A stretch of DNA of 14,959 nt. Source: Nitrospiraceae bacterium UBA2166 (GTDB lineage: Bacteria > Nitrospirota > Nitrospiria > Nitrospirales > UBA2166). Below the pieces are notes generated by a model. The model was not told the origin of the DNA and did not search any database. It saw only the letters and a program-made list of their open reading frames with translations. Every line of letters begins with the position of its first letter. Positions within the stretch are counted from its first letter, which is position 1. Both the position numbers and the translations under genes were made by a program. The stretch is taken from positions 1,203 through 16,161 of the forward strand of contig DCWI01000015.1 of assembly GCA_002328825.1 (NCBI GenBank), read 5' to 3'. Shown here piece after piece: positions 7,699 through 14,328 of this stretch.

Positions 7699-7916
7699 AA
7701 CAACTCCTTTAGTTGGTTACAGGCAATTTTAGCCTTATCAAAATATTCTTGCTTTGTCATGGTCTTACTGTGTACCTCGTCATACATTTTCTTGGAATCA
7801 CATACAAATGGTCGATTATTATAAATAGCGCAGAGATTGTCTTTTGTGAGATCAGGACAACCAATGACCTTGCAACACGCTCCACATTTTTCACAATCAA
7901 AATTCCAATCACTCAC
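7695..7916 (-). CDS. YkgJ-type cysteine-cluster (Zn/Fe-binding) protein
   Basis: 73 residues starting with GTG inside the end of the upstream gene, with no ribosome site of its own, so translation is probably coupled. The sequence CEKCGACC (Cys 8, 11, 14, 15), then Cys 20, Cys 29 in LCAIYNNRPFVC ending at Cys 39, and Cys 66 near the end match the CxxCxxCC and Y-x-x-RP-x-x-C signature of the YkgJ/UPF0153 family. That family is described as zinc- or iron-chelating and its cellular role is poorly known. Family members are normally around 80-130 residues, so this is a minimal version. It lies directly before the scaffold gene. It may act in virion assembly or bind metal in the infected cell; neither can be decided here. 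Confidence 0.75.
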   Translation of the reverse strand: MSDWNFDCEKCGACCKVIGCPDLTKDNLCAIYNNRPFVCDSKKMYDEVHSKTMTKQEYFDKAKIACNQLKELL

Positions 7917-8154
7917 TATAGTTTTTCGCTTTTTGTTTGACTTCTTTATATGCGTTGATTTGGAACTTCAACCCAAGTACCAAGCCACGCCCGCCCTCAT
8001 GGTAGTATGTAGTATAAGGATCATTGGGTACGGCTGATATCTGGTTGGAATACATATCGTCTAAAAAATTCAGTACCTTTTCTCCGTATACACCGGAGAA
8101 TGTTTTAACAATGGCCTCCCTAATCTCCTCTAATTCATTGGACGGGGAACGCAT
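7909..8154 (-). CDS. Bbp19-like small phage protein
   Basis: 81 residues. An upstream in-frame GTG (8160) lies inside the AGGAGGTG ribosome site, so the ATG at 8154, five bases after AGGAGG, is the real start. The N-terminal half is helical (EEIREAIVKTFSGVYGEKV). The C-terminal half has DPYTTYYHEGGRGLVLGLKFQI (about 46-67), which fits the pattern D-P-x-T-x-x-x-E-G-R-R-x-V-x-L-x-I of small proteins encoded next to podovirus portal genes (Bbp19 family). Their role is unknown, but constant linkage to the portal suggests head assembly. The gene overlaps the portal end by 20 bases and the next gene by 8. The family call rests on this one motif. Confidence 0.6.
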   Translation of the reverse strand: MRSPSNELEEIREAIVKTFSGVYGEKVLNFLDDMYSNQISAVPNDPYTTYYHEGGRGLVLGLKFQINAYKEVKQKAKNYSE

Positions 8155-9775
8155 CTGCACCTCCTAACGCTTTAACCATTGGTGCTGCCTTACCAGCACC
8201 TTCTGCGACCTGTGATGCTTGGGCAAGTTGCTCTTGCATCATCATCTTCTCTTGTCTCTGCGCCCTTAAAGCAGCCACTTCCTTCTCAGAACGCATAACT
8301 TCAGTCGGAACAGCCATTCTTTCACCGATAATTTCCAGAGCCTTATCCATATCAACATTATCAAGAATCTCAGGCGATACCGTTGCCATGTTTGAAGCGA
8401 CTCCCAACCACCTTTGAATGGATGTGACATCCTGTATCTTCTGATTTTTAGCAAGCTGCCCAATGTACGCAATTTCGATTTCATCCAAACCCTCTAATTC
8501 AGGTGGTGTGGGTGGTAACACGCCAGCCCGATACATGATCCCAAAGCTACGCAGGATCAACGGGGTAAGAACCTCGCTCTCAAACCGGGCAACCGTGGGG
8601 CCAAGGAGTTTCTGGATTTGTTCTCGTACCGTCGCCACTTCTTCAGCGGTCATGTTGAGCTTCTCTGGTAGAACCAACTGATCCGCTAGGAATATGCCCC
8701 GAATAGATTTTTTCAGTTCATTGGCCTTGAGCGACGATAAGTCGAAACGGCCTTCAAATCTCAGGAATTTAAATCTTTCGGGTTCTCTGGAATAGTTTAT
8801 AGCTGAAGGGGTCATCCTAAAGGTACCAATAATCCCTTGATCCGGGGCTATTAACGGGGGATGTACGGCAGTAGCAAGCCCCTTCAACTCTAATTCCCTT
8901 ATCTTGTTGATCGTCTTGATATCTGGCATCGCAATATCCGCTGGGCTTCTGCCCCAGAGTTCCCCTGATGCCTTCTCAAATCTCCCTATAACGTAAGGTA
9001 GCTCATTGAATCCACTCTCTCTTAGTATCGTCTTGGAGTCATAGTGAATATCAACGGCAGCAAACTTCTTCTGTAGAACGTCCTGCGTCCCAGCCTTGTA
9101 ATCTTCTCTCGGCATAACCACACGCACAAACGTAAACTGCTCATCCGGTGCTTCTTTAACAGCTTTCTTGATCTTGTCGGGTAGTTTCCTGCCCCCGAAC
9201 ATCTGTTTGGCTTGGCGTGCGGAGAACACATATTCCCAAAATACCGTATCTGGTTTACCACGCTTGTCCTCTGCGAATACAAACTGCCCCGTAGGAATTG
9301 AAGTGAATACTAGCCCACCAAATTCCGTGGGTTCTACCATGTCCTCTTCCAAGAGGATATTAATGGTTCCAAAAGATGTGAAGTCTAGGAAGGATTCGCC
9401 TATGACGGTGTAGAAATTGCTTTCGTGCATGGCGAAAAACATCTTCTGCGATACTTCGTGAAACCATTTCCTCACTTCCGGGGCTTTATTCAAGGGCGAT
9501 AAAGCGTGGCCTGACGGAATAGACAACCCGAACCAAACCACCTGCTGTGGTGTCAGCGCATTCTGCATGGACATCGCCATGATTCGGCTGGCTTCTGGAG
9601 CCGTAGAATCAAACTGCTTATTGGTGAATCGCTCTGCGCTAATATGGGATGAGCTATCGACTTGTTGTTTGCGTGGTCTTATATAATCTCTGACATCCCT
9701 GAAGAAGGGTTCCCATAACATACGATCTCCCTTCAACTTGTCGTAGCGTTTCAATAACGCATTGGCTACAGACAT
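8135..9775 (-). CDS. Portal protein (head-tail connector)
   Basis: 546 residues, close to T7 gp8 (536). The N-terminus LLKRYDKLKGDRMLWEPFFR (about 7-26), followed by DVRDYIRPRKQ (27-37), RFTNKQFDSTAPEASRIMA (about 49-67) and SMQNALTPQQVVWFGLSI, is characteristic of the Podoviridae-type head-to-tail connector family. Later come the PYVIGRFEKASGELWGRSPADIAMPDIKTIN block (about 260-290) and a Gln/Met-rich C-terminal tail (about 505-530). A ring of twelve copies sits at the capsid vertex, binds the terminase during packaging and later the tail. The ATG at 9775 has an AGGAG six bases upstream, overlapping the end of the preceding gene. The clip and stem regions cannot be marked precisely by eye. 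Confidence 0.9.
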   Translation of the reverse strand: MSVANALLKRYDKLKGDRMLWEPFFRDVRDYIRPRKQQVDSSSHISAERFTNKQFDSTAPEASRIMAMSMQNALTPQQVVWFGLSIPSGHALSPLNKAPEVRKWFHEVSQKMFFAMHESNFYTVIGESFLDFTSFGTINILLEEDMVEPTEFGGLVFTSIPTGQFVFAEDKRGKPDTVFWEYVFSARQAKQMFGGRKLPDKIKKAVKEAPDEQFTFVRVVMPREDYKAGTQDVLQKKFAAVDIHYDSKTILRESGFNELPYVIGRFEKASGELWGRSPADIAMPDIKTINKIRELELKGLATAVHPPLIAPDQGIIGTFRMTPSAINYSREPERFKFLRFEGRFDLSSLKANELKKSIRGIFLADQLVLPEKLNMTAEEVATVREQIQKLLGPTVARFESEVLTPLILRSFGIMYRAGVLPPTPPELEGLDEIEIAYIGQLAKNQKIQDVTSIQRWLGVASNMATVSPEILDNVDMDKALEIIGERMAVPTEVMRSEKEVAALRAQRQEKMMMQEQLAQASQVAEGAGKAAPMVKALGGADAFPVQ

Positions 9776-9776
9776 A

Positions 9777-10235
9777 TTATGCTCCTAGTAATGTTTTCTT
9801 CTCAATATCCGCAGCGCCAAGCAACCCACCAGCAACCGGGCCAGCTTTTTTCGTCGTACCCAATCGGATACGTCCCTTCTGTGTAGAGGGAACTAGCGGA
9901 CGATTCTGAAAATACTTCGTTGGGGAGTCTCTTAATATTTCTGCGGTAATTGACTTATCCGTCTTATAGCCAGCCAAGGCATCTGTAGGTATCTTGCCGG
10001 GGGAAACCGCTTTAAAATATTGTCCCGTCGCACCTCTCTGCGAAATACTTTCTGGGTTGTCGTACATGAAATCAATATAATTCGATACCCCCTGCACTCG
10101 TAATTCCTCGGCTCTTTCGTCAACTAATCTCTGCTGCTCTGCTTGCTGTTGGCGTTGTATGGCTGCGTAATCCGGTTGTGGGGGCGCACTACGTCCACCA
10201 CCAAAGAACCTTGCTATTGATTTAAACTTACCCAT
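9777..10235 (-). CDS. Hypothetical phage protein between GNAT and portal genes
   Basis: 152 residues, not recognised. The N-terminus (MGKFKSIARFFGGGRSAPP) is basic with a short amphipathic stretch. A Gln/Glu/Arg helix follows (about 26-48), then a polar middle, a Gly-rich segment GPVAGGLLGA (about 131-140) and the ending KKTLLGA. Endings of the type KKTLLG are familiar from small podovirus proteins encoded between terminase and portal. The 101-residue protein two genes upstream has a related proline-rich start and Gly/Leu-rich end, so the two could be distant relatives. The start at 10235 has GGAG eight bases upstream, and the stop is two bases from the portal start. It could be a minor head protein or a packaging accessory, but nothing in the sequence decides this. 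Confidence 0.45.
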   Translation of the reverse strand: MGKFKSIARFFGGGRSAPPQPDYAAIQRQQQAEQQRLVDERAEELRVQGVSNYIDFMYDNPESISQRGATGQYFKAVSPGKIPTDALAGYKTDKSITAEILRDSPTKYFQNRPLVPSTQKGRIRLGTTKKAGPVAGGLLGAADIEKKTLLGA

Positions 10236-10240
10236 AGTAT

Positions 10241-10714
10241 CTACTCCATCTTTAGAGAAAGTACGGGGCCATGCTCGACCAATCCAGACTTCTTCATTAA
10301 ATTAATAAATAACCGCTGTTCCTTGTCAGCCAATTCCGCAGTAGCTGTAACGAACAGATGCGAACAATCTCTTTCCTTGGCCCACTTCAGTGAATGTGAT
10401 ATTAATTCTCTACTAGCATCCGTTCTTCTTCCAGATGAAAATATCCAAAACTTCCCTATATAGCAAAAGGGTCTGTCGTGGAACTCTAAACTTTCCGCAA
10501 TCATTACACATCCGGTAATCTCCCCACCTTCTTCGGAAACCAGAACATCACACTCCTTATGATTAATATAGTCATAGAGGTATTTGAAGGCGTTCTTTTC
10601 GCTGTATGTAAGCCCATAACCACTCTCAGTATTACCGCCCTTAAACTTATCAACCAATGCGCAAGTATCTTCAGTCTCAGCTAACCTGACAACACTATGC
10701 TTTAAACTCCTCAC
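10241..10714 (-). CDS. GNAT-family acetyltransferase-like protein
   Basis: 157 residues. The layout is that of a GNAT domain: strand and helix at the N-terminus, VLVSEEGGEITGCVMIAES (about 57-75) as strands 2-3, CYIGKFWIFSSGRRTDASRELISHSLKWA (about 84-112) as strand 4 and helix 3, HLFVTAT (119-125) as strand 5, and FINLMKKSGLVEHG (136-149) as the final helix and strand. In the acetyl-CoA loop, where RxxGxG/A is usual, the sequence is GRRTDAS, so cofactor binding may be altered. The GTG at 10714 overlaps the previous stop in a GTGA junction, and the nearest purine-rich site is weak. A substrate cannot be inferred. GNAT genes between terminase and portal recur in podoviruses and may modify a virion or host protein. 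Confidence 0.68.
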   Translation of the reverse strand: MRSLKHSVVRLAETEDTCALVDKFKGGNTESGYGLTYSEKNAFKYLYDYINHKECDVLVSEEGGEITGCVMIAESLEFHDRPFCYIGKFWIFSSGRRTDASRELISHSLKWAKERDCSHLFVTATAELADKEQRLFINLMKKSGLVEHGPVLSLKME

Positions 10715-11016
10715 GATGCCAATAAGCCCTTATTCGCTTTAGTGCCTACCGTCTTTTTCTTATAGTATAAGCTGGGTTGGTCTAGCTCGTCCACAGCGCC
10801 AAGCCCTAGTCCACCCCCCTCATTCAAAATCGTAGTTTCACGGGTATCCGTTTGCGCTAACCGTGTCATTTTCTTACGCTTTTCAGCATCTTCTTGCGCC
10901 CGTGTCACTACTTCAGGTTCAGGAAGTTCTGTCTTTGGCGGTAGATAATTGGCTGCCGGGGTCGCTGGCATCATTACTGGTGCCGGGGGTGTTGGTACTG
11001 ATCCTTTTCCACCCAT
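10711..11016 (-). CDS. Small proline-rich phage protein after terminase
   Basis: 101 residues. The N-terminus is Gly/Pro-rich (MGGKGSVPTPPAPVMMPATP), then comes a charged segment with EDAEKRKKMTRLAQTDTRETT (about 42-62, shown only as its key span), then a Gly/Leu-rich GGGLGLG (about 67-73) and a Lys-rich end. Small proteins with a Pro-rich head, an R-x-S/T-T-I-L motif and a GLG patch are, from memory, common between terminase and portal genes in podoviruses. Their role is unknown. It is probably largely disordered, as expected for a protein that binds along another surface. The ATG at 11016 has AGGAG eight bases upstream and lies 11 bases after the terminase stop. The four-base overlap with the next gene suggests coupled expression. 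Confidence 0.5.
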   Translation of the reverse strand: MGGKGSVPTPPAPVMMPATPAANYLPPKTELPEPEVVTRAQEDAEKRKKMTRLAQTDTRETTILNEGGGLGLGAVDELDQPSLYYKKKTVGTKANKGLLAS

Positions 11017-11027
11017 GATGCTATCTC

Positions 11028-12548
11028 CTATTTAAATACGTCGTATGTTGCTACTGCAACATCCTGTAGCTGTTTGATTGCAAGGTATCCCGCCTCAAAT
11101 CCCAAAGAACAAGTTGATAGCGCATCAAAGCCATGTGAAGCCCAATTATGCAGGGGGCGGTTCTTATAGCAACCGTTCTTGTCATCCCATTCTTTACGGT
11201 AATTCTTCAAACAAGTCAACCCCCTAGCGCATTTATTTTCATCGAAGTAGAACTGGGGAAACAGGTTTCTAACACTCTCAATTTTATCCATTACATCGTT
11301 GGGGCGTGGCACCGTTTCAAAGATCAATCCCTGCTCCCTCGCAAACTCCTTACGGGTCTTGCCTATCGTGAAGTCACGCACCTCGATATCGTGGGGCGCT
11401 AGGTTCTTACCATAGCGATAATCCTTTGTTTTTAGCACGTTCACATAATGCGACAAACCTTCATCTGCGTTCTCGTAGTAGTCGATGAACCGCACGCAAT
11501 CCTGATGTACCTGAAAAAACCAGATACAAGTAGTATCATTAATCCCCAAATCCCAACTCGTATGTACTGGAAGGCTGCGGATATACGGGATTGTGCTGAT
11601 ACGTTGTTCAAGATAAGCAGTCTGGAGATGACGTGAGAGATAGGCTCCTTCTATGCTTTGTTCAAACGCTTCTTTTGCCGTGGTGGGGTACTCTCGCTTA
11701 ACGTCCTCACCCAGTTCGGCAACCTTCTTAGCATACCATGCTTTCTGTGTTTCCGAGAACTTACGGGACAACTCCTTACTTTGTTTCTCAAAGTAATCCT
11801 CTACATCAGGGGGTACTCTTGCGGAGGTATCCAGCGTATAAGCCTTCTCCCTATACCAAGGGAAGAAGAAAAACTTGTAGTCCATCGTGGTGAGGGTGCG
11901 TTTGGACAGGGTATCCAGTTCCGCATCACGACACTTGGTAAAAAAATCACCCTCATTCCCCATAGCCGTGGATTCTATGGCAAGCAGGGCATCTCTGGGT
12001 AAAGTCTCGATACTCCCTGTGCGCACTTCCCTCGCTTTCTCCGGTTCCTTGGCGCAAATCTTGCCGTACTCCGTAATCAGTAACTGGGAGAGTGTACCCG
12101 ACCTCATCGAAGTGGAAACCCTGAAAGCAGAACCATTACTGAAAATCAATCGCTTGCCTTGTTCACTTTCCAGCCTGATCGTACTGTAAATCAAGTCACG
12201 TAGGGCAGGAATATCCCTTGCCACGCTATCCCACACGTCCTTAACCTTGGTGCGGAAGATTTCCTCTGCGTTCTCACGGGTATCCGCTATAATTCCCGCT
12301 TCCCTATTAGGATTAAACAGGCAATCATCCAGAAACAGGATGGAATAAAACGTAGTGACCCCCAACTGACGTGCCTTTAAAACAATGGCACGGTTCCACA
12401 TCCCGTCATACAGTTCTTTCTGCGCCCAATTCAAACGAAACGGGATGAGTGAACTGCCTTCCTTGGGTCTAATATGGTAAAGATTGTTTAATCGCCATGT
12501 ACGGCTCTTAATTAGACGTACTAGGCTCTGTTGTTTCTTTTTCGCCAC
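11028..12548 (-). CDS. terL: Terminase large subunit (packaging ATPase/nuclease)
   Basis: 506 residues from a GTG at 12548 (MAKKKQQSLVRLIKS...), which has AAGG seven bases upstream. The frame is open back to a TTG at 12614, but that start would add 22 unusual residues and a 107-base overlap, so I prefer the GTG. Residues about 32-44 read EGSSLIPFRLNWA, the usual entry to the ATPase. The variant Walker A is KARQLGVTT (58-66), Walker B with catalytic Glu is LLITEYG (156-162), and STAMGN (193-198) fits the coupling motif. In the nuclease part the candidate metal ligands are Asp333 and Asp338 (SWDLGIND), Asp387 (PHDIEVRD) and Asp475 (SHGFDAL). Together with the small subunit it cuts concatemers and drives DNA into the head through the portal. 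It overlaps the small subunit gene by 41 bases. Confidence 0.92.
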   Translation of the reverse strand: MAKKKQQSLVRLIKSRTWRLNNLYHIRPKEGSSLIPFRLNWAQKELYDGMWNRAIVLKARQLGVTTFYSILFLDDCLFNPNREAGIIADTRENAEEIFRTKVKDVWDSVARDIPALRDLIYSTIRLESEQGKRLIFSNGSAFRVSTSMRSGTLSQLLITEYGKICAKEPEKAREVRTGSIETLPRDALLAIESTAMGNEGDFFTKCRDAELDTLSKRTLTTMDYKFFFFPWYREKAYTLDTSARVPPDVEDYFEKQSKELSRKFSETQKAWYAKKVAELGEDVKREYPTTAKEAFEQSIEGAYLSRHLQTAYLEQRISTIPYIRSLPVHTSWDLGINDTTCIWFFQVHQDCVRFIDYYENADEGLSHYVNVLKTKDYRYGKNLAPHDIEVRDFTIGKTRKEFAREQGLIFETVPRPNDVMDKIESVRNLFPQFYFDENKCARGLTCLKNYRKEWDDKNGCYKNRPLHNWASHGFDALSTCSLGFEAGYLAIKQLQDVAVATYDVFK

Positions 12549-12888
12549 TATTTGCCTTTGAATTGTAGTCAAATCCAGTTTTGCGTTCTTGTATTTGCAG
12601 CATCGCTTCAGCAATTGGGTTCATGGCATTCGCCATGCTGTGACTTTCCATCTGTATCTGCTTCATCTCTGGGTAAACAAGTCGCATAATCTTCAAAACA
12701 ATATCAGACTTAACTTTCGGGGGCGTGTCGATGTCACGATATAGCTCGACAGCCTCTCTTAGTGGTTCAAAATTCAACTTATTCAGGACTTCACCGACCA
12801 ATCGGTTCTTATTAATCAGATTCTTTGGTCTGCCGGGGCCAGCCATCCCCCCTTTTACAAACATCGGTAGTTTAGTCTCTTCTGCCAT
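12508..12888 (-). CDS. terS: Terminase small subunit
   Basis: 126 residues from the ATG at 12888 (MAEETKLPMFVKGG), which has GGGAG about seven bases upstream. An in-frame ATG six codons earlier (12906) lacks such a site. The GPGRPKN motif (about 17-23) after a flexible start is typical of small terminases. It leads into helices (about 28-85) that probably form the DNA-binding and oligomerisation parts, followed by Met/Gln-rich helix and a polar, likely disordered tail ending TEPSTSN. The protein recognises phage DNA and loads the large subunit, whose gene follows with a 41-base overlap. The 17-base overlap with the upstream gene suggests coupling. The call rests on the GRPK motif, helical content and neighbour; the DNA site it recognises is not visible. 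Confidence 0.78.
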   Translation of the reverse strand: MAEETKLPMFVKGGMAGPGRPKNLINKNRLVGEVLNKLNFEPLREAVELYRDIDTPPKVKSDIVLKIMRLVYPEMKQIQMESHSMANAMNPIAEAMLQIQERKTGFDYNSKANSGEKETTEPSTSN

Positions 12889-13231
12889 CCCACATCTCCC
12901 AATCATTTGGCGGTTTACGGTACAACATCGGCTTTGCAGGGATCACATATCTCATATTGGTAGAAAATAAATACACTTCCTTGTCATGGTAGGAGTATTC
13001 CTCACACCCATTGACCGGATATTGCGCCAGTATAGGGTACGAATACCATACCAACCCATCTTCTTCCTCAAAGAGTACAACAATCCCTAGAGAAAAGTGT
13101 AGCTGCCACTCCTTCATTGTATCAAAGTGGGGTTTCGGTTCAGGCGGTTGTGCAAGAACCGGAGAAGCCAGTAATAGAAGAACTGGCAGCCATTGGTACC
13201 ACTTTACTTTCTGTCCATGCCCATTTTCCAT
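12872..13231 (-). CDS. Exported small protein of unknown function
   Basis: 119 residues from the ATG at 13231. The N-terminus is a signal peptide: a polar/basic start (MENGHGQKVKWYQW), a hydrophobic core LPVLLLLASPV, and a likely cut after VLA (about residue 27, before QPPEPK). The mature part is about 92 residues, rich in Tyr, Pro and Glu, with one Cys (in NGCEEYSYHD) and no repeat or further membrane segment. The frame is open further upstream, but those starts would put an odd polar leader ahead of the signal sequence. The ribosome site (GGTGG) is weak. The gene overlaps the membrane-protein gene before it by 28 bases and the small terminase after it. It may act in the periplasm during lysis or superinfection control, but no family is recognised. 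Confidence 0.6.
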   Translation of the reverse strand: MENGHGQKVKWYQWLPVLLLLASPVLAQPPEPKPHFDTMKEWQLHFSLGIVVLFEEEDGLVWYSYPILAQYPVNGCEEYSYHDKEVYLFSTNMRYVIPAKPMLYRKPPNDWEMWDGRRD

Positions 13232-13389
13232 GTCGCTGCGCCACCGATCCCCATCATACCCCATGCTTCCGGTGAGAACTGGTGGTATCCAAGCATCTGG
13301 CACACAACCATTCCCATCCCGACGACCATCAGAAGGTATGTCTTGCGTCCGGGCATTATTTTGTCGATGAATCCAATTAACATTTCCAT
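13204..13389 (-). CDS. Small membrane protein, holin candidate
   Basis: 61 residues. The upstream in-frame ATG (13413) is rejected because AGGAG lies seven bases before the ATG at 13389. The sequence has a short polar start, PGRKTYLLMVVGMGMVVCQMLG (one membrane segment, about 12-33), a turn with HQFSPEAW, and a weaker hydrophobic stretch GMMGIGGAATWKMGM (about 43-57). The pattern of a G-x-KTY entry, a membrane helix, a short Pro/Trp turn and a second Gly/Ala-rich helix is seen in many small phage membrane proteins near lysis genes. A holin or anti-holin role fits its place just before the terminases, where T7 carries its holin gene 17.5, but no endolysin accompanies it here. The function is inferred only. 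Confidence 0.55.
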   Translation of the reverse strand: MEMLIGFIDKIMPGRKTYLLMVVGMGMVVCQMLGYHQFSPEAWGMMGIGGAATWKMGMDRK

Positions 13390-13405
13390 TACCGTTCTCC
13401 TATGA

Positions 13406-13621
13406 TTAATCATCGTTACATTCAGATAATCGTTTTACCATATCGTTCTCAAAATGCAAGCGTTCAGATACCCATTCTTCGGAAACCGAGTATCGCCCAT
13501 TATCCAGAGCAATCATCTCACCGCTTTCCAGAAGAACTACCCTTCCTGCGCAACTTGTTAAAAATACTAGAGAGAGACACCACATCACGATCAGCCAACG
13601 CATTATCAATATCTTCCTCAT
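13406..13621 (-). CDS. Small lipoprotein overlapping the preceding gene out of frame
   Basis: 71 residues from the ATG at 13621, with GGAAGAG just upstream. An in-frame ATG at 13603 with GAGGAAG upstream is an alternative (65 residues). The sequence has a basic start (MRKILIMR), a hydrophobic core (WLIVMWCLSLVF) and a lipobox LTSC with Cys24 as the lipid-attachment site. The mature part is about 48 residues, polar, starting CAGRVVLLESG. The frame runs further upstream, but that part is unlike a protein N-terminus. The first 104 bases lie inside the 64-residue gene in another frame, an arrangement familiar from Rz/Rz1 spanin pairs. The mature part is not proline-rich as in classic Rz1. An outer-membrane spanin, an exclusion lipoprotein or an unrelated lipoprotein are all possible. 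Confidence 0.62.
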   Translation of the reverse strand: MRKILIMRWLIVMWCLSLVFLTSCAGRVVLLESGEMIALDNGRYSVSEEWVSERLHFENDMVKRLSECNDD

Positions 13622-13712
13622 TGCTCTTCCATTGGCGTGCGTGCTTTGTTTTGAAAACACGCTTGAGCGTATCCCTAGCCAATCCAAAGATGGCTGCGAT
13701 TGCGTTCCACAT
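13518..13712 (-). CDS. Small amphipathic protein of unknown function
   Basis: 64 residues. The ATG at 13712 has GGAG eight bases upstream and a 27-base gap after the previous gene. The N-terminal 20 residues (MWNAIAAIFGLARDTLKRVF) form an amphipathic helix that could touch a membrane but are too polar and short for a full transmembrane segment. The rest is charged (KSNEEDIDNALADRD, then a Lys/Arg-rich end KLRRKGSSSGKR). The lipoprotein gene begins inside its 3' half in another frame. If the pair were spanin-like, this would be the inner-membrane partner, but it lacks a clear membrane anchor. The function is unknown. The ribosome site and conservative spacing support it as a real gene. Confidence 0.5.
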   Translation of the reverse strand: MWNAIAAIFGLARDTLKRVFKTKHARQWKSNEEDIDNALADRDVVSLSSIFNKLRRKGSSSGKR

Positions 13713-13739
13713 AGGTTCGGCTCCAATTTATAAGGGCAA

Positions 13740-13928
13740 CTACTCTTCTTGGGTGTCCCTGTCTTTCTTAGCAAGGTAAACCATGTAGTCAGGTTCATTG
13801 TCCTTCTCCTTGAACGTATTCTTCATCACCAATAGCTTAACACCGTAGGTAAAGGTACCACTAAAATACGTATTATCATTCTTGTCCTTGTTCTCCCATA
13901 GTCCACCGATCTTCAGTAAGTCGCTCAT
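13740..13928 (-). CDS. Conserved small phage protein (single-strand-rich, DUF-like)
   Basis: 62 residues, beginning MSDLLKIGGLWENKDKNDN and continuing TYFSGTFTYGVKLLVMKN to a charged end. The pattern KIGGLWxNxDKxGxTYxSG, a second strand with KLLV and a PDYxVYLA ending is that of a small, common phage and mobile-element protein that I know only as a domain of unknown function. It is probably a small beta-barrel-like fold. The ATG at 13928 overlaps the previous stop in an ATGA junction, so it is probably translated with the diphosphohydrolase-like gene. It has no signal sequence or cysteine. Both genes at the head of the operon look like nucleotide- or DNA-related functions and not virion parts. 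Confidence 0.6.
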   Translation of the reverse strand: MSDLLKIGGLWENKDKNDNTYFSGTFTYGVKLLVMKNTFKEKDNEPDYMVYLAKKDRDTQEE

Positions 13929-14305
13929 GTCTTTTTTAAATCCTTAATTTGAGGTTGGAGTTCATTGCTTCCTGCTTCGATGTGCCACGAATGCCCAAGG
14001 TCGTTAAACTCAGGCAAGTTCTTCTCATTCCACTTCAGCATCATTAAATTTGCGGTTGCATGACCAATATGATCTTCCCTGTGATTGCCTTCCCTTAAGA
14101 AAAGCATGATATGACGTATGGCGTGATTGATGAGTACCGAGGTTTTCAATCCCTTTTTCCAATTGTTATCTCCGTGGTGGATTGACCCTTCGTGCATCGC
14201 CCTAGCTACCGCTTCCACTCCTTCCGGTGGTACCAAATCATACCTTTCCCCTTGAATATCAGCGCTTCTGCTCGCCCCTGTCTCGTATGTAGTTTTTTTA
14301 GACAC
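13925..14305 (-). CDS. dATP/dGTP diphosphohydrolase-domain protein
   Basis: 126 residues from a GTG at 14305 with GGGGG four bases upstream. The open frame reaches back to a TTG at 14320, which lies within the leader and is less likely. Motifs are TGASRS (9-14), RYDLVPP (21-27), NWKKG (48-52), HAIRH (61-65) and a DH pair at 78-79 followed by HATANLMML. This matches the small phage domain annotated as dATP/dGTP diphosphohydrolase (DUF5664-type). The invariant His, Asp and Asn residues suggest a metal-dependent nucleotide site. Such proteins may adjust purine dNTP pools during phage replication, although activity has been shown for few relatives. It is the first gene after two strong promoters. 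No fusion or truncation is evident. Confidence 0.72.
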   Translation of the reverse strand: MSKKTTYETGASRSADIQGERYDLVPPEGVEAVARAMHEGSIHHGDNNWKKGLKTSVLINHAIRHIMLFLREGNHREDHIGHATANLMMLKWNEKNLPEFNDLGHSWHIEAGSNELQPQIKDLKKT

Positions 14306-14328
14306 TATACCCCCTTTCAACCATATTA

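Noticed and set aside
8155..8160. GTG start for the Bbp19-like gene
   Set aside because: The GTG is part of the AGGAGGTG ribosome site itself. The ATG at 8154 has ideal spacing.
13622..13798. Upstream extension of the lipoprotein frame to 13798
   Set aside because: This part overlaps two better supported genes, has no ribosome site, and would bury the signal peptide and lipobox in the middle of the protein.
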